Part shown: positions 21,983 through 36,149 of the stretch, piece by piece
How positions within the stretch are numbered: the first letter of the stretch is position 1
Layout: each line of letters starts with the position of its first letter
Source: Locusta migratoria
Lineage: Eukaryota > Arthropoda > Insecta > Orthoptera > Acrididae
NCBI GenBank assembly: GCA_026315105.1
Contig: CM048744.1
Span: 837,940,094-838,004,093, forward strand
Direction of reading: 5' to 3'
DNA length: 64,000 nucleotides
Notes under the pieces: model-generated
The model's database searches: none
Told to the model about the DNA's origin: nothing
Seen by the model: only the letters and a program-made list of their open reading frames with translations
Made by a program: the position numbers and the translations under genes

Positions 21983-24420
21983 GGTTGGATGAAAGTAAGT
22001 TAAAGTAGTAGTATCATATTTAATCTTATGTTGTTTCTTCAGTGCTTAGAGGTAATTGTATTCAAATCTTATTGTGATATTCATTATCTTGCAGTTTGCT
22101 TTTGAAAATGGCCCTAAAGACAAAATTTGGATACTGTATCAAGAGAATAAAGATATTTATACAGTCAAATGGAATAAAATAATTTACAAATTATTGCATA
22201 ACTATGGCTCATCAAAATAACAAAATATTTGATTTTTCCCCCTTCTTTTTGCATGAAATTGTAAGTCACCTCTAATTCTTAAGGCAACTGTTACAATATT
22301 GGCAAAATAGGCTAAAACTGCAATTTATTTTCTAATTACAAATAATCATAAAATTAATGCAGTCTCTATGCTTGTTTCAGGCTGTATCAGCACAACAGTA
22401 GCAGTGTATGATGTGGGGCTGAATGTCCACCCAGTTTTTTAAGAGAAAACTGCCAATGTTTGTTTTCAGATATTTACTCAGAGATAATATTTTAAATATG
22501 GTGCCAGCTTTTTATTCTGATGACAGTGATTTTTAACTGCACTTATTTATTGATTATGCCTCAAAGGCATCTTATTCATTTGTGAAATGTCACATTAAAA
22601 TCTGGGCCTATGTAATAAGTATAATTTCAAACGAAACACATATGCAGTATCGTCCAAATAATTTCATACACACTAGGGAAGCTAGAAAGGCCACTGCTAT
22701 AACACCTATGTGTTATTACTCAAAAACTAGTTGTAATTTAATGATGAAATTTTATATGAAAGTGCTACTAAACTTTTATTTTTTATTGGTTATACAAATT
22801 GTGCAATGATATCAATTGTAAATGAGTGTCTTTGACTCCTAACGAATGTTATAGTGTTATCTAGTCAATTTTACATTGGAGCTGTTGGTCTGTGGAACTA
22901 TAACTGAATGTGTATCATTAAATATGTAGGTCTGGTTCATAGTAAGTGATACAATATTGTGTAAGAAAGAATTGCTTTATAGATGTCACAAGTGTTACAG
23001 AATGATTATCTTTGTTATGTCTTATTATGATGTGCAGTAAATCTACTCGGGAAGAAACATTTCATTTCCTCACATTAGAAATAAAACTTTCTTTGTAAAA
23101 GTTCATCTAACATTTTTCCCTATCTTATTATGTCGCATAGATAGAGTGGATTATATATTAAAAACATGTTCACTTGTTAAAATATATTTGTCACAGGCCT
23201 CAGTTATTGTGTTACGTTTGTATCAGCTCTGGTTTTTTCACTATCTGCCTAGAATATGTTCTTACTAATGAGATCCAGTACTTTAAAAAGTTTGAAAAAA
23301 TTGTGGGGGAACTTGGAGCGTTTTATTTAATGTTTTGTAATCAAGAAGTTCTGTTCAAGCACCTACTTCAATTTACATTGTTGCACAGGAATATAAAGTT
23401 AAAAATTCTGTGGTTCGAATTTTATTTTATAATATAGGTGGAGTAAAACCACAATACTGATATACAAAAATCATGAATCACAGACTGAAAATTTTTCTTT
23501 TTTCTCCTTTACAATTTTGTAATATTTATATTTATATTACTCATTCTACATGATACATTTGGAATTTGTGAGGAAATATGATTTTTAATGTTACTCCTTC
23601 CCTCTCTTCTTGCCCTTATACTGTTATTTAATATGATATAAAATTCCCGTCTACAATGGTGATGTGTTTCTGTCACTGAGCTTAGAGGTGGACTATCTGT
23701 TGAAAGAATAATGATTTCAGTAATAATTTGTATATACAGGAATATGAAAGAAATTAGCATAATTTTAAAATGAAATAAGAAAAATGTAATGCCATTACAA
23801 GACCAAAGAAAAACTATACCATTAGCACTGTTTCAACATCATACTTGTCTATATAGTAACAGTCATATTTTTACTAAATTGTAATTTCTGGAACTTTGAA
23901 CTGTTACTGTTTTAGAAGAATGCAGAAACTGAGAATGGAAGACTGGTTGGAAGAGGCTTTTAATAGTTGTGAATAACAGGAAAACAATGTGTGGCAGAAG
24001 AAAGATCTGAAAATTGCTGTGAAATAATGTTAAAATTTTGTGACAAATACAGCACAGGGAAATTGGATTAATAATGGAGAAGACTGCACATTTCCAAACC
24101 ACAGAGTTAATATTTATGCAACATAAAATTAAAGTTGTTTGAAACAAATAATAATGAATCAATACAAAACAAAATAAACACAAATCACTTATGATAATGT
24201 TATAACTATAAAAGATGAGGAAATTATATAACTTTTAGTATTAAGTACAGACATGTGGTAGTCGTGCATTTCTTCATCAAAAGATCAAAATGAATTTTTT
24301 TTATTTTATGATTTACGCTGAAATTTCAAGTCAGCTTTAATGTTTTAAAGGAGTTTGTTAGAATGCAGAAACCTATTCCCCATTACTGAATATTTGTAAA
24401 CAGTTAAACTAGTTGATGCA
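21983..24420. other. No recognisable gene or element
   Basis: AT-rich sequence, about two-thirds A+T by eye, with only short frames and no motif, terminal repeat or RNA gene that can be named. Confidence 0.5.
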
Positions 24421-24424
24421 TGAG

Positions 24425-24745
24425 ATTATGATTCTTAATTCACCAGTTGGCATGGAACGTTCTATCCTCGCTCTTGCCCTATACACTTCTTCTCCAATCC
24501 CCACTCACTGCTAGAATACCAGCTGGACCATAGCAGCCGGAGCTATGCCTGGGTGAGTGTGTGATTGCTGTATTTTTACCTCTCTTAATTAAGGCTGTGG
24601 CCGAAAATTCAAAAATGTGTGAATGTGTCTGTCTTTTTATGTGGCTGTCTGTGGCTCAGTGATTTTCTTTGCAGTGAGTTGCTCCTATACCTACATTATT
24701 AACATTCCAACCTGGACTTCCTATTGTGAGATCCTTAATAGTGCT
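24425..24745 (+). mobile_element. PLE 3'-terminal module
   Basis: It contains the same sequence order as the minus-strand modules at 3955-4100 and 42035-42200. That order is GGCTGTGGCC (24593-24602), an A-rich step, a GTGT-rich stretch with CTTTTTATGTG, then CAGTGAGTTG. The coding part is not present. Confidence 0.5.
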
Positions 24746-27700
24746 TCATTTGCGATATTTAAAGCTGATGATCAATTATCTATCATCCATCTTCCCCTCT
24801 CAGAAATGGTTGTGTGTTGGTTAAAGGGTATGAAACTTGTATGTTCTAAGACATTTTGTGACAGGGAGAATTAAATTGCCATTGCCTTGTGAGCAGAAGC
24901 CACTAAATGAGCATATTTTCTGTCACAAATGTTTGATGATCACTGTTTTGGTACCACATTTTGTATTTTAAATCTTAAAATTTGTGCAATCTTAAAACTC
25001 ATCTCCTTTCACTGTGTTGGTCAAAGCACTTATGGTGCAAAATATGTAAAGTGTTGTACACTCAATGTTTAGTGTCAGAAATCAAATATTGAGTTAGTGT
25101 GGCTTTCTGAGCTCACATCTGTCTATTTACCACCAACAATCCCCTTTTTATTTGTTGTTTCCAGTACAGAATATATGATATGTGATGAAAATGATGTTAC
25201 AGACTGATGAGAAGCAAATATTCCAGGCCAGTAAAATTGTTTAATGTTTCACATCAGTCTTATGTATTGCCATCTGTTCAGATACTATCCTTTTCTTTAG
25301 CTGCTTAATACAGTTTGAGCTGCCCACTATATTTCTGTACATTTATCATAATTTAACCTCCTTACTTCATCTGAAATTCTGGTCATCTCACATCATCTTG
25401 GGCATGTAGTTGTAATAACTAGTGCTTTTACACCAACTTCAGTTACTTACTACAGTAACAAAATAAATCTGAATTATTCTTGTATGGTAAAATGTTAATA
25501 GGTGTGAAAAATGCTGCTCAGGCATAGATCTGTAAAAGATGTAAACATACATGAAAAATCAATCTTTATCAAAGTTAAGAAATATTTTTTCCACTTATAT
25601 ATGACAATTTTGTTAATTATTATTTGTGATGGATTTATGAAACATGTTCCACTGTTGTAAGTTTTTTCACTGTGTCTTTATCCCTGTGGTTCTGGTGCTA
25701 TGATTGTTTCATTGTTGATGTGCCCAAGTTTTATGATGATTTTCCTTGTTTAAACTGTTAACTATAATGATGTTATATTTTGATAAGAATTCTTTCCAAA
25801 CCTCTTGTGGTTCTTTAATTATTTATATTGCTAATTATTGACAAGTATTTGTAACATGCCTGAACTCTGCATCAAGTTATATTTTGGTAAAATTCTGTCA
25901 TAAACATTCAATTCTGCAACTGAATTACAGTTATAAAAAATAAATTTTGATTCAGGCCTCAGTTTATCATGAATCAAAAAGTCTTTTTTCAAATATATCC
26001 AAGCTGCAAAGTACCAACATACAAGAGTATAAAACTTTTTCATGAATGTACCTTCAACTCTTATAACAAAGTAGTTCAAGTTATACCACATTCAGCCATA
26101 CCAGTGTTCTTAGCAACAAAGCACGAAACAATAAACAGCCATTCTCAGTTATATTTTTATTTTTGAATTTATTTTAAAATAATATTTGCAACTACATCCT
26201 CTCAATAATACTCTTTGATGTTAGTTACAACAGTTTGCATATGTATATACTTTACTTGAGATAAAAAATGCAGTATGTAAATGACTCAATGATTGATTTC
26301 TTAAATACAATTAAATTCCATTGAATTCCTAATTGTAAAGTAACAAGATTTATTTATTTAAGATTTTCATGTGTGCAGATACATAACTCTTTTCTAAAAA
26401 CATATTAATAATTTTGATGAAACTGATAATATTTAAATATATCTCAGGTGTAAATCCATTAGTCGTTGGATGTTGTTAATATGTTTTGCCTGTCATAGTA
26501 CTATATATTTTCCTTGTAGATATGGTAAGGATAGCATTTTACTGTTCTATGCTAAGACACACTTCATAATTTTCTTCTTATATCACATTACTTTTAGATT
26601 TCCACATAAATTACCATAAATTCTCACTGACGTGAAGAATACAATGAAAAAGAGATTTGGTGGTCAAACATTCTCTTGAACATCTAACAAGAACCGTCAG
26701 AAACATCTGTAAAGAATCATGTCCACCATAACTTGTCCAGTGGATGCTTAGAGTTCCTGCTTGAAATAAATAAAAATACAACTTGAGGAACTGATAAATA
26801 AGCTGTATATTGAAGATTAAGTTTCTTAAATTGAAAATAAATGATACTGTACACAGTATGACTCATTATTAGTTTTTTCTACAACTGCATTAAAATCTTA
26901 CTATTGTATCAAATATTGTATTATTTCTCTTATTACGTTGAAACTGTTCTCAGATCTTCCACTGGATGTTGTTTCTTGCTTTTCATTTTTAAATACAATG
27001 TTAATGTCAATATCTTGGACCTAAATGTATTTTACATTGTAATATTGTGCAGATCTCCAACTATGCAATTATGTGGTCTGTGTGAAATTTAGCCCACAAG
27101 ACAGGCTTCTTCATTTGACTGAATATTAATTTGCAAGTGAAACATAGTGAACCACCATAATAGTAATAAATGATTTTGTACATGTTTACTAATAATTTAA
27201 GGATTTGGTGCTCATACATCTTTGTTATGTCAATGTTGTGCATGTAAGTTTTTGTTATATGGAGTGTTGAACATGTGTTTTGTATATAGCAATAAAAGGT
27301 GACATGTGTCTCCATTGACATATTGGTTCCTGATGATCTATTTAGTGATTTGGATAAAAATTTTTGAGCATGACTATTTTGTTTTTCCTGTTGATTATAG
27401 GAAATCATTTGGAGACTGTTTCATACCAGACTGTATCCAGTAATTGGAAGGAAGCAAAGTGTAGTGTAATTGCTTGCCTGATTATTTAGGTTTGAAAAAT
27501 TGGCCATACAGAAGTTGTTGAACTATTTTAAAATAATAATCAGTGACTAAGCCTTCAATTTAGACGAACTGTTAATTTTAAAAAATATGGCCAAACATTT
27601 AATAATTTAAAGCATCTTGCAGAGCAAGCAACGTACAGAATTCGACAAATAGTTACCTTAAACAGCAGTGTAATTGATCTCATTGATAAAATTTAGTGAG

Positions 27701-28480
27701 ATTGGTTGTAATCCACGTAACTATCCGCCGACATTGGATGGAGGTTCAGAATATTAAGATTCAATCCCTGTGTAGCATAATTTTGAATGAAGGTAATTTA
27801 ATGAATGAAAATTAATAACTGATGCAGATTAATGGCTAATCAGACTTCGAACTGTTCATTACATAAAAGTGATTGCAGGTTCTAAGCCAATAAATATTGC
27901 AAAATGGTTAATTACAGTCAAAGATACTATAACAAGCTACACAAGATATGTAAGTTTAACATGTTTAATTACCAAACCATCCAAAGTCGTAATAGTTAGT
28001 TATACTTGAAAACAGCATGATCACTAAATGGAGGGCCTGGAAAAATAATTAAATAACTGAACAACTGACTGAAGTTAACTTTAAATAAGGGGATTTATTA
28101 ATTTGAACAGAAAGCATATACTGCATACCTGAGTATCCATTGTATATCTGAAGATTTTGTACAATCAGTTAAGAACAATAATCAATAGTTAATAATGTTT
28201 GTTTCAGCATATTGTAGCGGCAGATCTTATCAGTACAATTCAGACAGCAGAACAATCAGAACAGAGCAGACAATAGAACAGAGAGAGAGTATAATGGGAT
28301 TTTTACTTTTATAGTAATATTAATTAGTTACACTGATATTATAATTAGAGTTTCTTTGTAAATCTTTTATGTAGCCTATTGATTCCAAGGAAGAAAAAAT
28401 GAATTGAATATTTATCCTAATTACATTTTATCTGATTTAATATATCAGATGACTTTAAAATATGTTATTTATGGGGCTCT
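24746..28480. other. No recognisable gene; AT-rich DNA
   Basis: No protein motif or element end is convincing. A short stem (GCC at 27092 and GGC at 27104) beside CTTCTTCA at 27106 resembles the PLE terminal hairpin and may be a very worn copy. Otherwise nothing can be assigned. Confidence 0.45.
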
Positions 28481-28489
28481 TGCTATATG

Positions 28490-28890
28490 GTAACCTGAAA
28501 AAATGGGATATCTATCTACAAGAAGGGCTGCAGAATTGATCTATGAGACCATTAAATACACCTGACAGTATTGATTTTAGAACAAATTCTGAATTAATGT
28601 GTCTCAAACTGAATTACATCCTCCATGAGAATCAAATTGGATACAGAAAACATCAGTCATGTGAAATCCAACTTTTTTTTTCCAAATGACACCCTGAAAG
28701 CATAGTAAAATATTTGTATTGATAAAAATTACTCAGTATCACAGCTGCATCTATTGTGAAAAGTATGATGGTTTGGGTATCAAGCAATATTTATGGTTGG
28801 ATTGAGGATTTATTTATGTGAAAGATCCTTTGTGTTATATTGGATGGGGAGATGTTGACAAATGAATCATAACTTGTTAAAAGGGCTTTG
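28490..28890 (+). pseudogene. Decayed LINE RT fragment
   Basis: With stops the plus strand reads ILHENQIGYRKHQSCEIQL (the NQFGFRKG..S RT block) and about 50 residues later SSNIYGWIEDLFM and VILDGEMLTNES, equivalent to the stretch between RT motifs A and B. Motif A itself is unrecognisable. The family cannot be fixed. Confidence 0.5.
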
Positions 28891-29146
28891 AGAAAAGTAA
28901 AAGAACTGTTTACTGTTTGGTTTAATTGTGAGACTTTGATTCTGACTACTGTAACTGCAGCTACTGCTACTCTTGGACATGTTTATAACAATACTTTCAT
29001 TTCAGAAGCAATGTAGACATATTTTATGGTGTTAATAGTGAATGGACCTAAGTCTTTGTGACAATTCATTTGTAAAAATATTTTACAAATTGCTTATTGT
29101 TTTCATATTGTTGTTCTTAACCTAATTCATACTTCTGAATCTGAAA

Positions 29147-29151
<5 letters not shown>

Positions 29152-29201
<50 letters not shown>

Positions 29202-29215
29202 CTTTTTTTTTTTTT
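29152..29215. repeat. Poly(T) tract
   Basis: About 50 T, one C, then 13 T. It could be the poly(A) of an element on the minus strand, but the DNA to its right carries no recognised element. Confidence 0.85.
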
Positions 29216-29229
29216 AACTTAATGGTGGC

Positions 29230-30080
29230 ATGAAATGTTTTCTTGAATATCCACATAAATATTTTATCTCATAACTCCTGCAGGTATCTAACAATATTCC
29301 AAAAGCAGTGGTGGAGTAAAGGAAAGGGAGGCAATCTGTCCATCATGTCGTGGGGGGAAGGGCTCAAGATTTGGTTTCCCCCTGAGGACCAGACCATTTT
29401 TAACCCACGAGAACTCGCACCTTTAAAAGTTATACAATCAATTGCATGTATAGCATTTTTCGAACAGTCAAAGAACAGTTTTTATTGTACTTAATACGTC
29501 TAAATAAGTATTTCTAGTTCATTTATAAGAAAACACACATGTTTGACTATTTAAAATTGGTAAAATTATTTTAAAATTACTGGGAGCAAAATGCTCACAT
29601 GCAAGTGTTCAAGGGTTAATCAAGGAAGAAGGATCCTTCCTTCTTCCTAGTGTTTTACATCAAATCAACAATGTGGTCTTATAGATGGAGCACTAGTTTG
29701 GATTGTTTTCAGTTAAGGATGGGGGTAAGAAATTGGCCATGCCATTTGAAAGAAACAATCATCGCATTTTTCTGGATAAGATATTGGCATGTTTCCCATT
29801 CACAAGGTTCTCCTCAATATGGATCTATGGAACGAACACCTAATCTAATCTAAGAGTGGTAATTGATTCTCAACATTAAGAAATGTAACTTACTGTGAAT
29901 ACATACAAATAAATATCATTTATAATATGATTATGTGATTGCAGAATAGTCAGTGGAAACATTTACTTCCACAAAATTTCTGGAAGTATGCACAAGAAAG
30001 AAATGAGAAGGGGGGGGGGACACACAAAATTAATTGTGGATATAGTAGATGCCAAACGAAAGGTCCCATGAAAGAATTGA
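29230..30080. other. No recognisable gene or element
   Basis: Short frames only. A run of ten G at 30010-30019 is the sole notable feature at its right edge. Confidence 0.45.
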
Positions 30081-30086
30081 CAGGAA

Positions 30087-30600
30087 ATGTACTCAATCAA
30101 CAAAGAAAGTAGCTTAGAAGACATTTATTCGACCAATACTTTAATATTAGTCATCAGTGTGGGGTCTATAACAGACAGGGTTGATAGAATAGATAAAGTG
30201 CAAAGGAGAGTAGCAGGCTTCCTTAGGTGTTTCTTTAGTAAGCATCAAGGAGATTATTGGACAATTCCAATGGGAGATGCTGTAAGAGATATGTTCTGCA
30301 TCACAGTATGGGCTTCTGACAAAGTTCACAAAAAGTCAACCAATACTTTGCTTCTTCCTAAATATAACTCATGAAAAGACCATGAGCATGCAATTAGAGG
30401 GAGCAGAGTTGAGTTGACTCATAGGCATACCTGTAGTCTTTTTCCCTCCAAGCCATATACATCTGGAACAGAAAAGTACTTTCAGCCAAACACCATGAGG
30501 TGTTTTGAAAGTACAGATGTAGTTGGCTGTGCATTTCATTTCTCAAAATGTTACGATTTTAATACAGTCACTGGATCAGAGCATCAAAGCAAAATCTAAA
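30087..30600 (+). pseudogene. Probable LINE C-terminal remnant
   Basis: The plus strand has VDRIDKVQRRVAGFLR, the IEKIQRRAARF block that follows the thumb in Jockey/CR1-type LINEs (compare DIEKIQRRAARFVLS at 13350). After it comes VRDMFCITVW. The order fits but similarity is short. Confidence 0.4.
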
Positions 30601-31134
30601 TGTCCTTACAATCAGATATTTTGGAAACCATTCTTAGAGCTGGTCAGTAGGTACAACAGCTCACTCGTTAGTCGTAAGCACAGCTGCTGCTTAGGAGTGG
30701 CGCAGCGAGCAGCTCATGGCTCGAGCACAGGCACTCGCGAGTGAGGCAACTTGGTCAGACTTGAAGGGAAATCAGCCAAGTGTGTTATACTGTCTCTTGG
30801 ACTGTGGCATATGCAAACACTTAATAAGAATAACAAGCATGATACACTGGTAACAACTGTACTGTGTGTTATAAAAGAAAACTCTTGAAAAAATATTCCT
30901 TCCATGTAAAAATACGATGATAATAATTGTCACAAAAGACAATGGCTGAGTAGTCATGAATGATGGCAGAGATATAAAAGAACAACACCAGTACACTAGA
31001 TAATAGAGAATGGCAATCTTTTGTCTGTGGTTGTCTGCCAATCTGGTAGTACTGATGTCGATCTGCTCAAGCCTCTATTAAATAATGTATTTGATTTACA
31101 AGGAAATATATTTAGCGGTGTTTACATTTTTTAT

Positions 31135-31205
31135 TTGTTGTTGTTGTCATAGTCATTGTTGTTCTTATGGTCTTTTGTTTGGAGAATAGTTTGATGCAGC
31201 TTGTG
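31135..31205 (-). mobile_element. RTE LINE 3' tail relic
   Basis: On the minus strand this resembles the last 70 bases of the RTE family, AGTTTGATGCAGC followed after a gap by the (CAA)n end. No coding part is attached. Confidence 0.45.
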
Positions 31206-32450
31206 ACATTCCAACAATGTACAACACCCATTTGGAGCGCAAAGTGCACTAGTTTGACAGTGCAGAATGTCAAAAGTTCTGACAACTGAACAGGAAATCA
31301 GCTACTGTGAGGAGATGAGACACGCAGCTTTGCTTTGGCGGGTAGAGAGCACATGGAAAGCATGGTGGCGGATATGACGTCATGTCCAACTGCCTTGTTT
31401 ACTGTCCAAAAATGACATTGTCTTTATTTTTAGATACTATGTTGACAATATTAGAGTGATATACTAGCACAGAGAAGCAAATGAACAAGGAGAACAGTGC
31501 AATTCAGATGATGTATTGACATCATTTATATTATTAATTTTATATAAAACATTATTCAGAAAACTAATATTTATTCATTTGGAAAAATACAGAGGCTAAA
31601 CTAATTGAACTACAGTTACGAGCATCGGGTCAAATGAAAAGTCTCATCGAGACACAAGTCTTGCTATAACCATATCATCTGCAAACTTTTTTATGTTGCA
31701 CATAATCGTGCACTTTTAAGGAAAAACAATAATGATTTGCTAATAACAATTAATACAAGACAGATACACAAATAGCGAGGCAGTGATAAGTTTCTGGTGT
31801 TGTAAACACACATTATGACCTGTTGAGAATATATTATTTTTGTTTATTTTTAATATGTTGTCTGTGTGTAAACTAAATTAATTTGTTTATTGACTGTAAT
31901 TTATTTAAATTTATGAGCACAGTAATTCTGAACAGTGCATTCGAAAGATGACTGGAAAATCTACCTGAAAAACACTTTACCTAAATAATTGCTTAAATAT
32001 TCATTGTGCGACAGCCAAAAGACTTATTTATCGGTCATGCTGAAAATACTCATTTGTTTAAACTTCTGATTTTGGGGGTATTATTAGTGTTAGAAATTAC
32101 AGTTAAGTATGCATTTACATTATAATTGTAGTGCACATCAAACATTGACATCATATGAACACTTCAATCATTATTTAAAAAGTTTTGTACACAACTGCGA
32201 GAAACACTAAAAGTCAATAGGTGACGTATTACTAGAATTACGCCACATGTCATATATAAATCTATGGCAATTTTAATCTTGATGGCAGATGTGTGTCGTG
32301 AGTGCAGTGGAATCTAGTGAGATAATAGGTGTTCAACATAGCCGCAGACTCCACCATATTGGACTCAGAAATATTTTTGGATGTGTATGGACTTTGATTT
32401 TGAAGAGTAGTAGGAACTCAGAAATTATTCATTGCTTCCTTTCTTCATTT
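31206..32450. other. No recognisable gene or element
   Basis: AT-rich except 31230-31420, which is less AT-rich and includes GGCGGATATGACGTCATG. No frame, element end or RNA gene can be supported. Confidence 0.45.
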
Positions 32451-32451
32451 T

Positions 32452-32556
<105 letters not shown>

Positions 32557-33100
32557 GGACAATGAACTTTATCAGCAATCATTTTAGGGCCATCATCCAA
32601 AATGATTGAATATTCATATAGCTATTTTTTTTAGCAATATTGAGAGCACAAGCTAATCATATCACTCAGAGTCTAACGAACTGAGTGGTTCTTGCCAGAC
32701 ATAATCATGCAATGGACAATAAACAATTTTAGTAAAAACGCAACCCACATGCTGTAGTCAGTTAAAAATTTCCTAACTATGAAACTGACTATTCCCATGA
32801 ACCACAGACATTGCCGAGGTGGGGTGGCTTGCGTCCCTCAACGATACAGATAGCCGTACCGTAGGTGCAACCACAGCGGATGGGTATCTTTGGAGAGGCC
32901 AGACAAACGTGTGGTTCCTGAAAAGGGGCAGCAGCCTTTTCAGTAGTTACAGGGGCAACAGTCTGGATGATTGACTGAGCTGGCCTTGTAACATCAGCTA
33001 ATGTTGCTTTGCCACACAGTTACTGCGAACGGCTGAAAGCAAGGGGAAACTACAGCCGTTATTTTTTCCCCGAGAACATGCAGCTCTACTGTATGAACAT

Positions 33101-34027
33101 ATGATGATGGCATCCTCTCGGGTAAAATATTCCGGAGGTAAAATAGTCCCCCATTCGGATCTCCAGGCGGGGACTACTCAGGAGGATGTGATCATCAGGA
33201 AAGACAATACTGGCATTCTACGGGTCGGAGCGTGGAATGTTAGATCCCTTAATCGAGTAGGAAAATTAGAAAATTTAAAAAGGGAAATGGATAGGTTGAA
33301 GTTAGACATAGTGGGGATTAGTGAAGTTCGGTGGCAGGATGAACAGGATTTCTGGTCAGGTAAGTACAGGATTATAAACACAAAATCAACTGGGGGTATC
33401 ACAGGAGTAGGATTGATAATGAATAAGAAAATAGGAATGTGGGTAAACTACTATGACCAGCACAGTGATCGCATTATCATTGTCAAGATAGATACGAAGC
33501 CAACACCGACAACAGTAGTACAGGTTTATATGCCAACTAGCTCTGCCGATGATGAGGAAATCGAAGAAATATATGTGGAGCTAAAGGAAATTATTCAGAC
33601 AATTAAGGGAGAGGACAACTTAATTGTTATGGGAGACTGGAATTCGGTAGTAGGGAAAGGAAGGGAAGGGAAGATAGTAGGTGAATACGGTCTGGGCAAA
33701 AGGTAGAACTTTGCACAGAACATAATTTAGTTATAACAAACACCTGGTTTAAGAATCACAAAAGAAGGTTGTATACGTGGAAGAGACCAGGAGACACCGG
33801 GAGATACCAGATAGATTTTATAATGGTAAGACATAGATTTCGGAACCAGGTTTTAAAGTGTAAGACATACCCAGGGGCAGATATAGACTCTGACCATAAC
33901 TTGTTGGTTATGAACTGTAGGCTGAAACTGAAGAAACTACAAAAAGGTAGGAAAATAAGGACATGGGACCTGGATAAATTGAAGGAACCTGAAGTTCTTA
34001 AGAATTTCAGAGGGAGCTTTAGGCAAT
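33101..34027 (+). pseudogene. RTE copy B1 endonuclease domain
   Basis: APE-type catalytic blocks are all visible: GAWNVRSLNR, GISEVRW (catalytic E), VQVYMPTS, IVMGDWNSVVG (D and N) and, after a stop near 33705 and a frame change, YQIDFIMV and IDSDHNLLV (D-H). The domain nicks the target DNA in target-primed retrotransposition. A single break splits it, so a functional ancestor was recent. A TAA at about 34027 ends the second part. Confidence 0.85.
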
Positions 34028-34041
34028 AACTGACAGAAACG

Positions 34042-35960
34042 GTGGAAAATAAAACAGTAGAGGAGGAATGGGTAGCATTGAGAGATGAAATAGTGAAGGC
34101 AGCAGAGGACAAAATAGGTAGGAAGGCAAGACCTACAAAAAATCCTTGGATATCACAGGAAATACTAAATTTAATCGATGAAAGGAGAGAATATAAAAAT
34201 GCAGTAAATGAAACAGGCAAAATGGAGTACAGATGACTAAGAAATGAGATTGACAGGAAGTGCAAAATGGCTAAGCAGGAGTGGCTAGAAGGCAAATGCA
34301 AGGATGTAGAAGAATGTATAAATAGGGGAAAAATAGATACAGCCTACAGGAAAATAAAAGATACATTTAGAGATAAGAAAAACAGCTCTATGAATATCAA
34401 GGACACTGATGGAAAACCAGTTCTCAGCAATGAAGGGAAAGCTGAAAGGTGGAAAGAGTACATAGAGGTGCTCTACAAAGGAAATGAACTTTGAGACAAT
34501 ATTGTAGGAAGTGCAGAGGATGTAGATGAAGATGAAATAGGAGATTCTGTACTGAGAGAAGAATTTGACAGAGCCCTGAAAGACCTAAGTCGAAACAAGA
34601 CCCCTGGAGTAGATGATATTCCCTCAGAGCTACTGAAGTGTCTGGGAGAACCAGCTATGACCAAATTGTTTCACCTGGTGTGTAAGATGTATGAGACAGG
34701 TGAAGTACCCTCAGACTTTAAGAAAAATGTTATAATCCCCATTCCAAAGAAAGCAGGTGCAGACAGGTGTGAAAACTACAGAACCATCAGTTTAATAAGT
34801 CATGGTTGCAAAATATTAACACGAATTATATACAGAAGGATGGAAAAGCTAGTAGTAGCCGACCTCGGGGAAGATCAGTTTGGATTCAGGAGAAATGTAG
34901 GAACACGGGAGGCAATACTCACTTTACATCTTATCTTAGAAGATAGATTAAGGAAAGGCAAACCTACCTTTTTAGATTTTGTAGATTTGGAGAAAGCGTT
35001 TGACAATGTTGACTGGAATACACTCTTTCAAGTTCTGAAGCAAGCAGGAGTAAAATATAGGGAGCGTAAGGTTATTTACAACTTGTACAAAAACCAGACA
35101 TCGGTTGTCAGAGTTGAAGGGCATGACAGGCATGCAGTGGTTGGGAAGGGAGTAAGACAGGGTTGTAGCCTTTCTCCAATGTTATTCAATTTGTACATTG
35201 AGCAAGCTATAAAGGAAAGCAAGGAGAAATTTGGAGAAGGAATTAAAGTTCAGGGTGAAGAATTAAAAACATTGCGTTTTGCCGATGACAGAGTAATTCT
35301 GTCAGATACAGCAAAGGACCTGCAAGAGCAATTGAACGGAATGGACAGTGTGCTAAGATGAACATTAACAAGAGCAAAACTAGGGTAATGGAGTGCAGTG
35401 TAAGAAAATCAGGTGATGCTGAAGGAATTAGATTGGGTAACGAAGCAATAAAGGAGGTAGATGAGTTTCGTTACTTGGGCAGTAAAATAACAAATGATGG
35501 TCGCAGTACAGAGGATATAAACTACAGAATGGCAATGGGTAGAAAAGCGTTCTTGAAAAGGTGAAACTTGTTAACATCGAATATTGATTTAAGCCTAAGG
35601 AAGTCCTTTCTGAAGGCATTTGTATGGAGTGTTGCCTTATATGGGCATGAGACATGGACGATAAACAGTGGGGACAGGAAGAGGATTGAGGCTTTTGAAA
35701 TATGGTGCTATAGAAGAATGCTGAAGATTAGGTGTGTGGATTGTGTAACTAATGAGGAGGTACTGAACAGAATTGGGGAGAAAAGAAATTTCTGGCATAC
35801 CTTGACTAAAAGAAGGGATAGATTGGTAGGACACATTCTTAGACATCAAGGAATTGTGAATTTAGCTTTGGAGGGAAGTATGTGGGTTAAAAACCGCAGA
35901 GGAAGACCAAGATATGGATACAGTAAGCAGATTCAGACAGATATTCTTATGTGGAGATGA
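34042..35960 (+). pseudogene. RTE copy B1 reverse transcriptase and C-terminal domain
   Basis: RT blocks are readable: IPIPKKAGADRCENYRTISL, DQFGFRRNVGTREAI, FLDFVDLEKAFDNVDW (motif A), GVRQGCSLSPMLFNLYIE (motif B) and LRFADDRVILS (motif C, FADD). After motif C the frame changes near 35360. The C-terminal part has YLGSKITNDG, SVALYGHETWT and a cysteine-containing WCYRRMLKIR. Stops occur near 34234, 34492, 35359 and 35562. The lesions are few and scattered, consistent with a once-active element. Confidence 0.85.
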
Positions 35961-36149
35961 AGAGGCTTTCTCAGGATAGGTTATTGTGGAGAGCTGCATC
36001 AAACCAGTCTCCGGAGTGAAGACCACAACAACAACATGAAACTGAAAGTTTAGTTTCATAAATAAATGTATATGTGTACAGGCAGTAACAAGTCAAATGG
36101 TAGCAGGAATAAGTCATCACCTAAGACAAGTTAGTTGAATTATGGGTCC

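Larger units (their letters stand above)
32789..36035 (+). mobile_element. RTE LINE copy B1, near full length with 10-bp target duplication
   Basis: ATGAAACTGA flanks it at 32779-32788 and 36036-36045. The 5' untranslated region (32789-33100) matches the independent copy at 17970-18293, so the 5' end is real. The single long coding region has endonuclease then RT, and the 3' end is a short untranslated part with (CAA)n. The family resembles the CFDP2/BovB-type RTE elements widespread in insects. It is the reference copy for the other RTE fragments in this window. Confidence 0.85.
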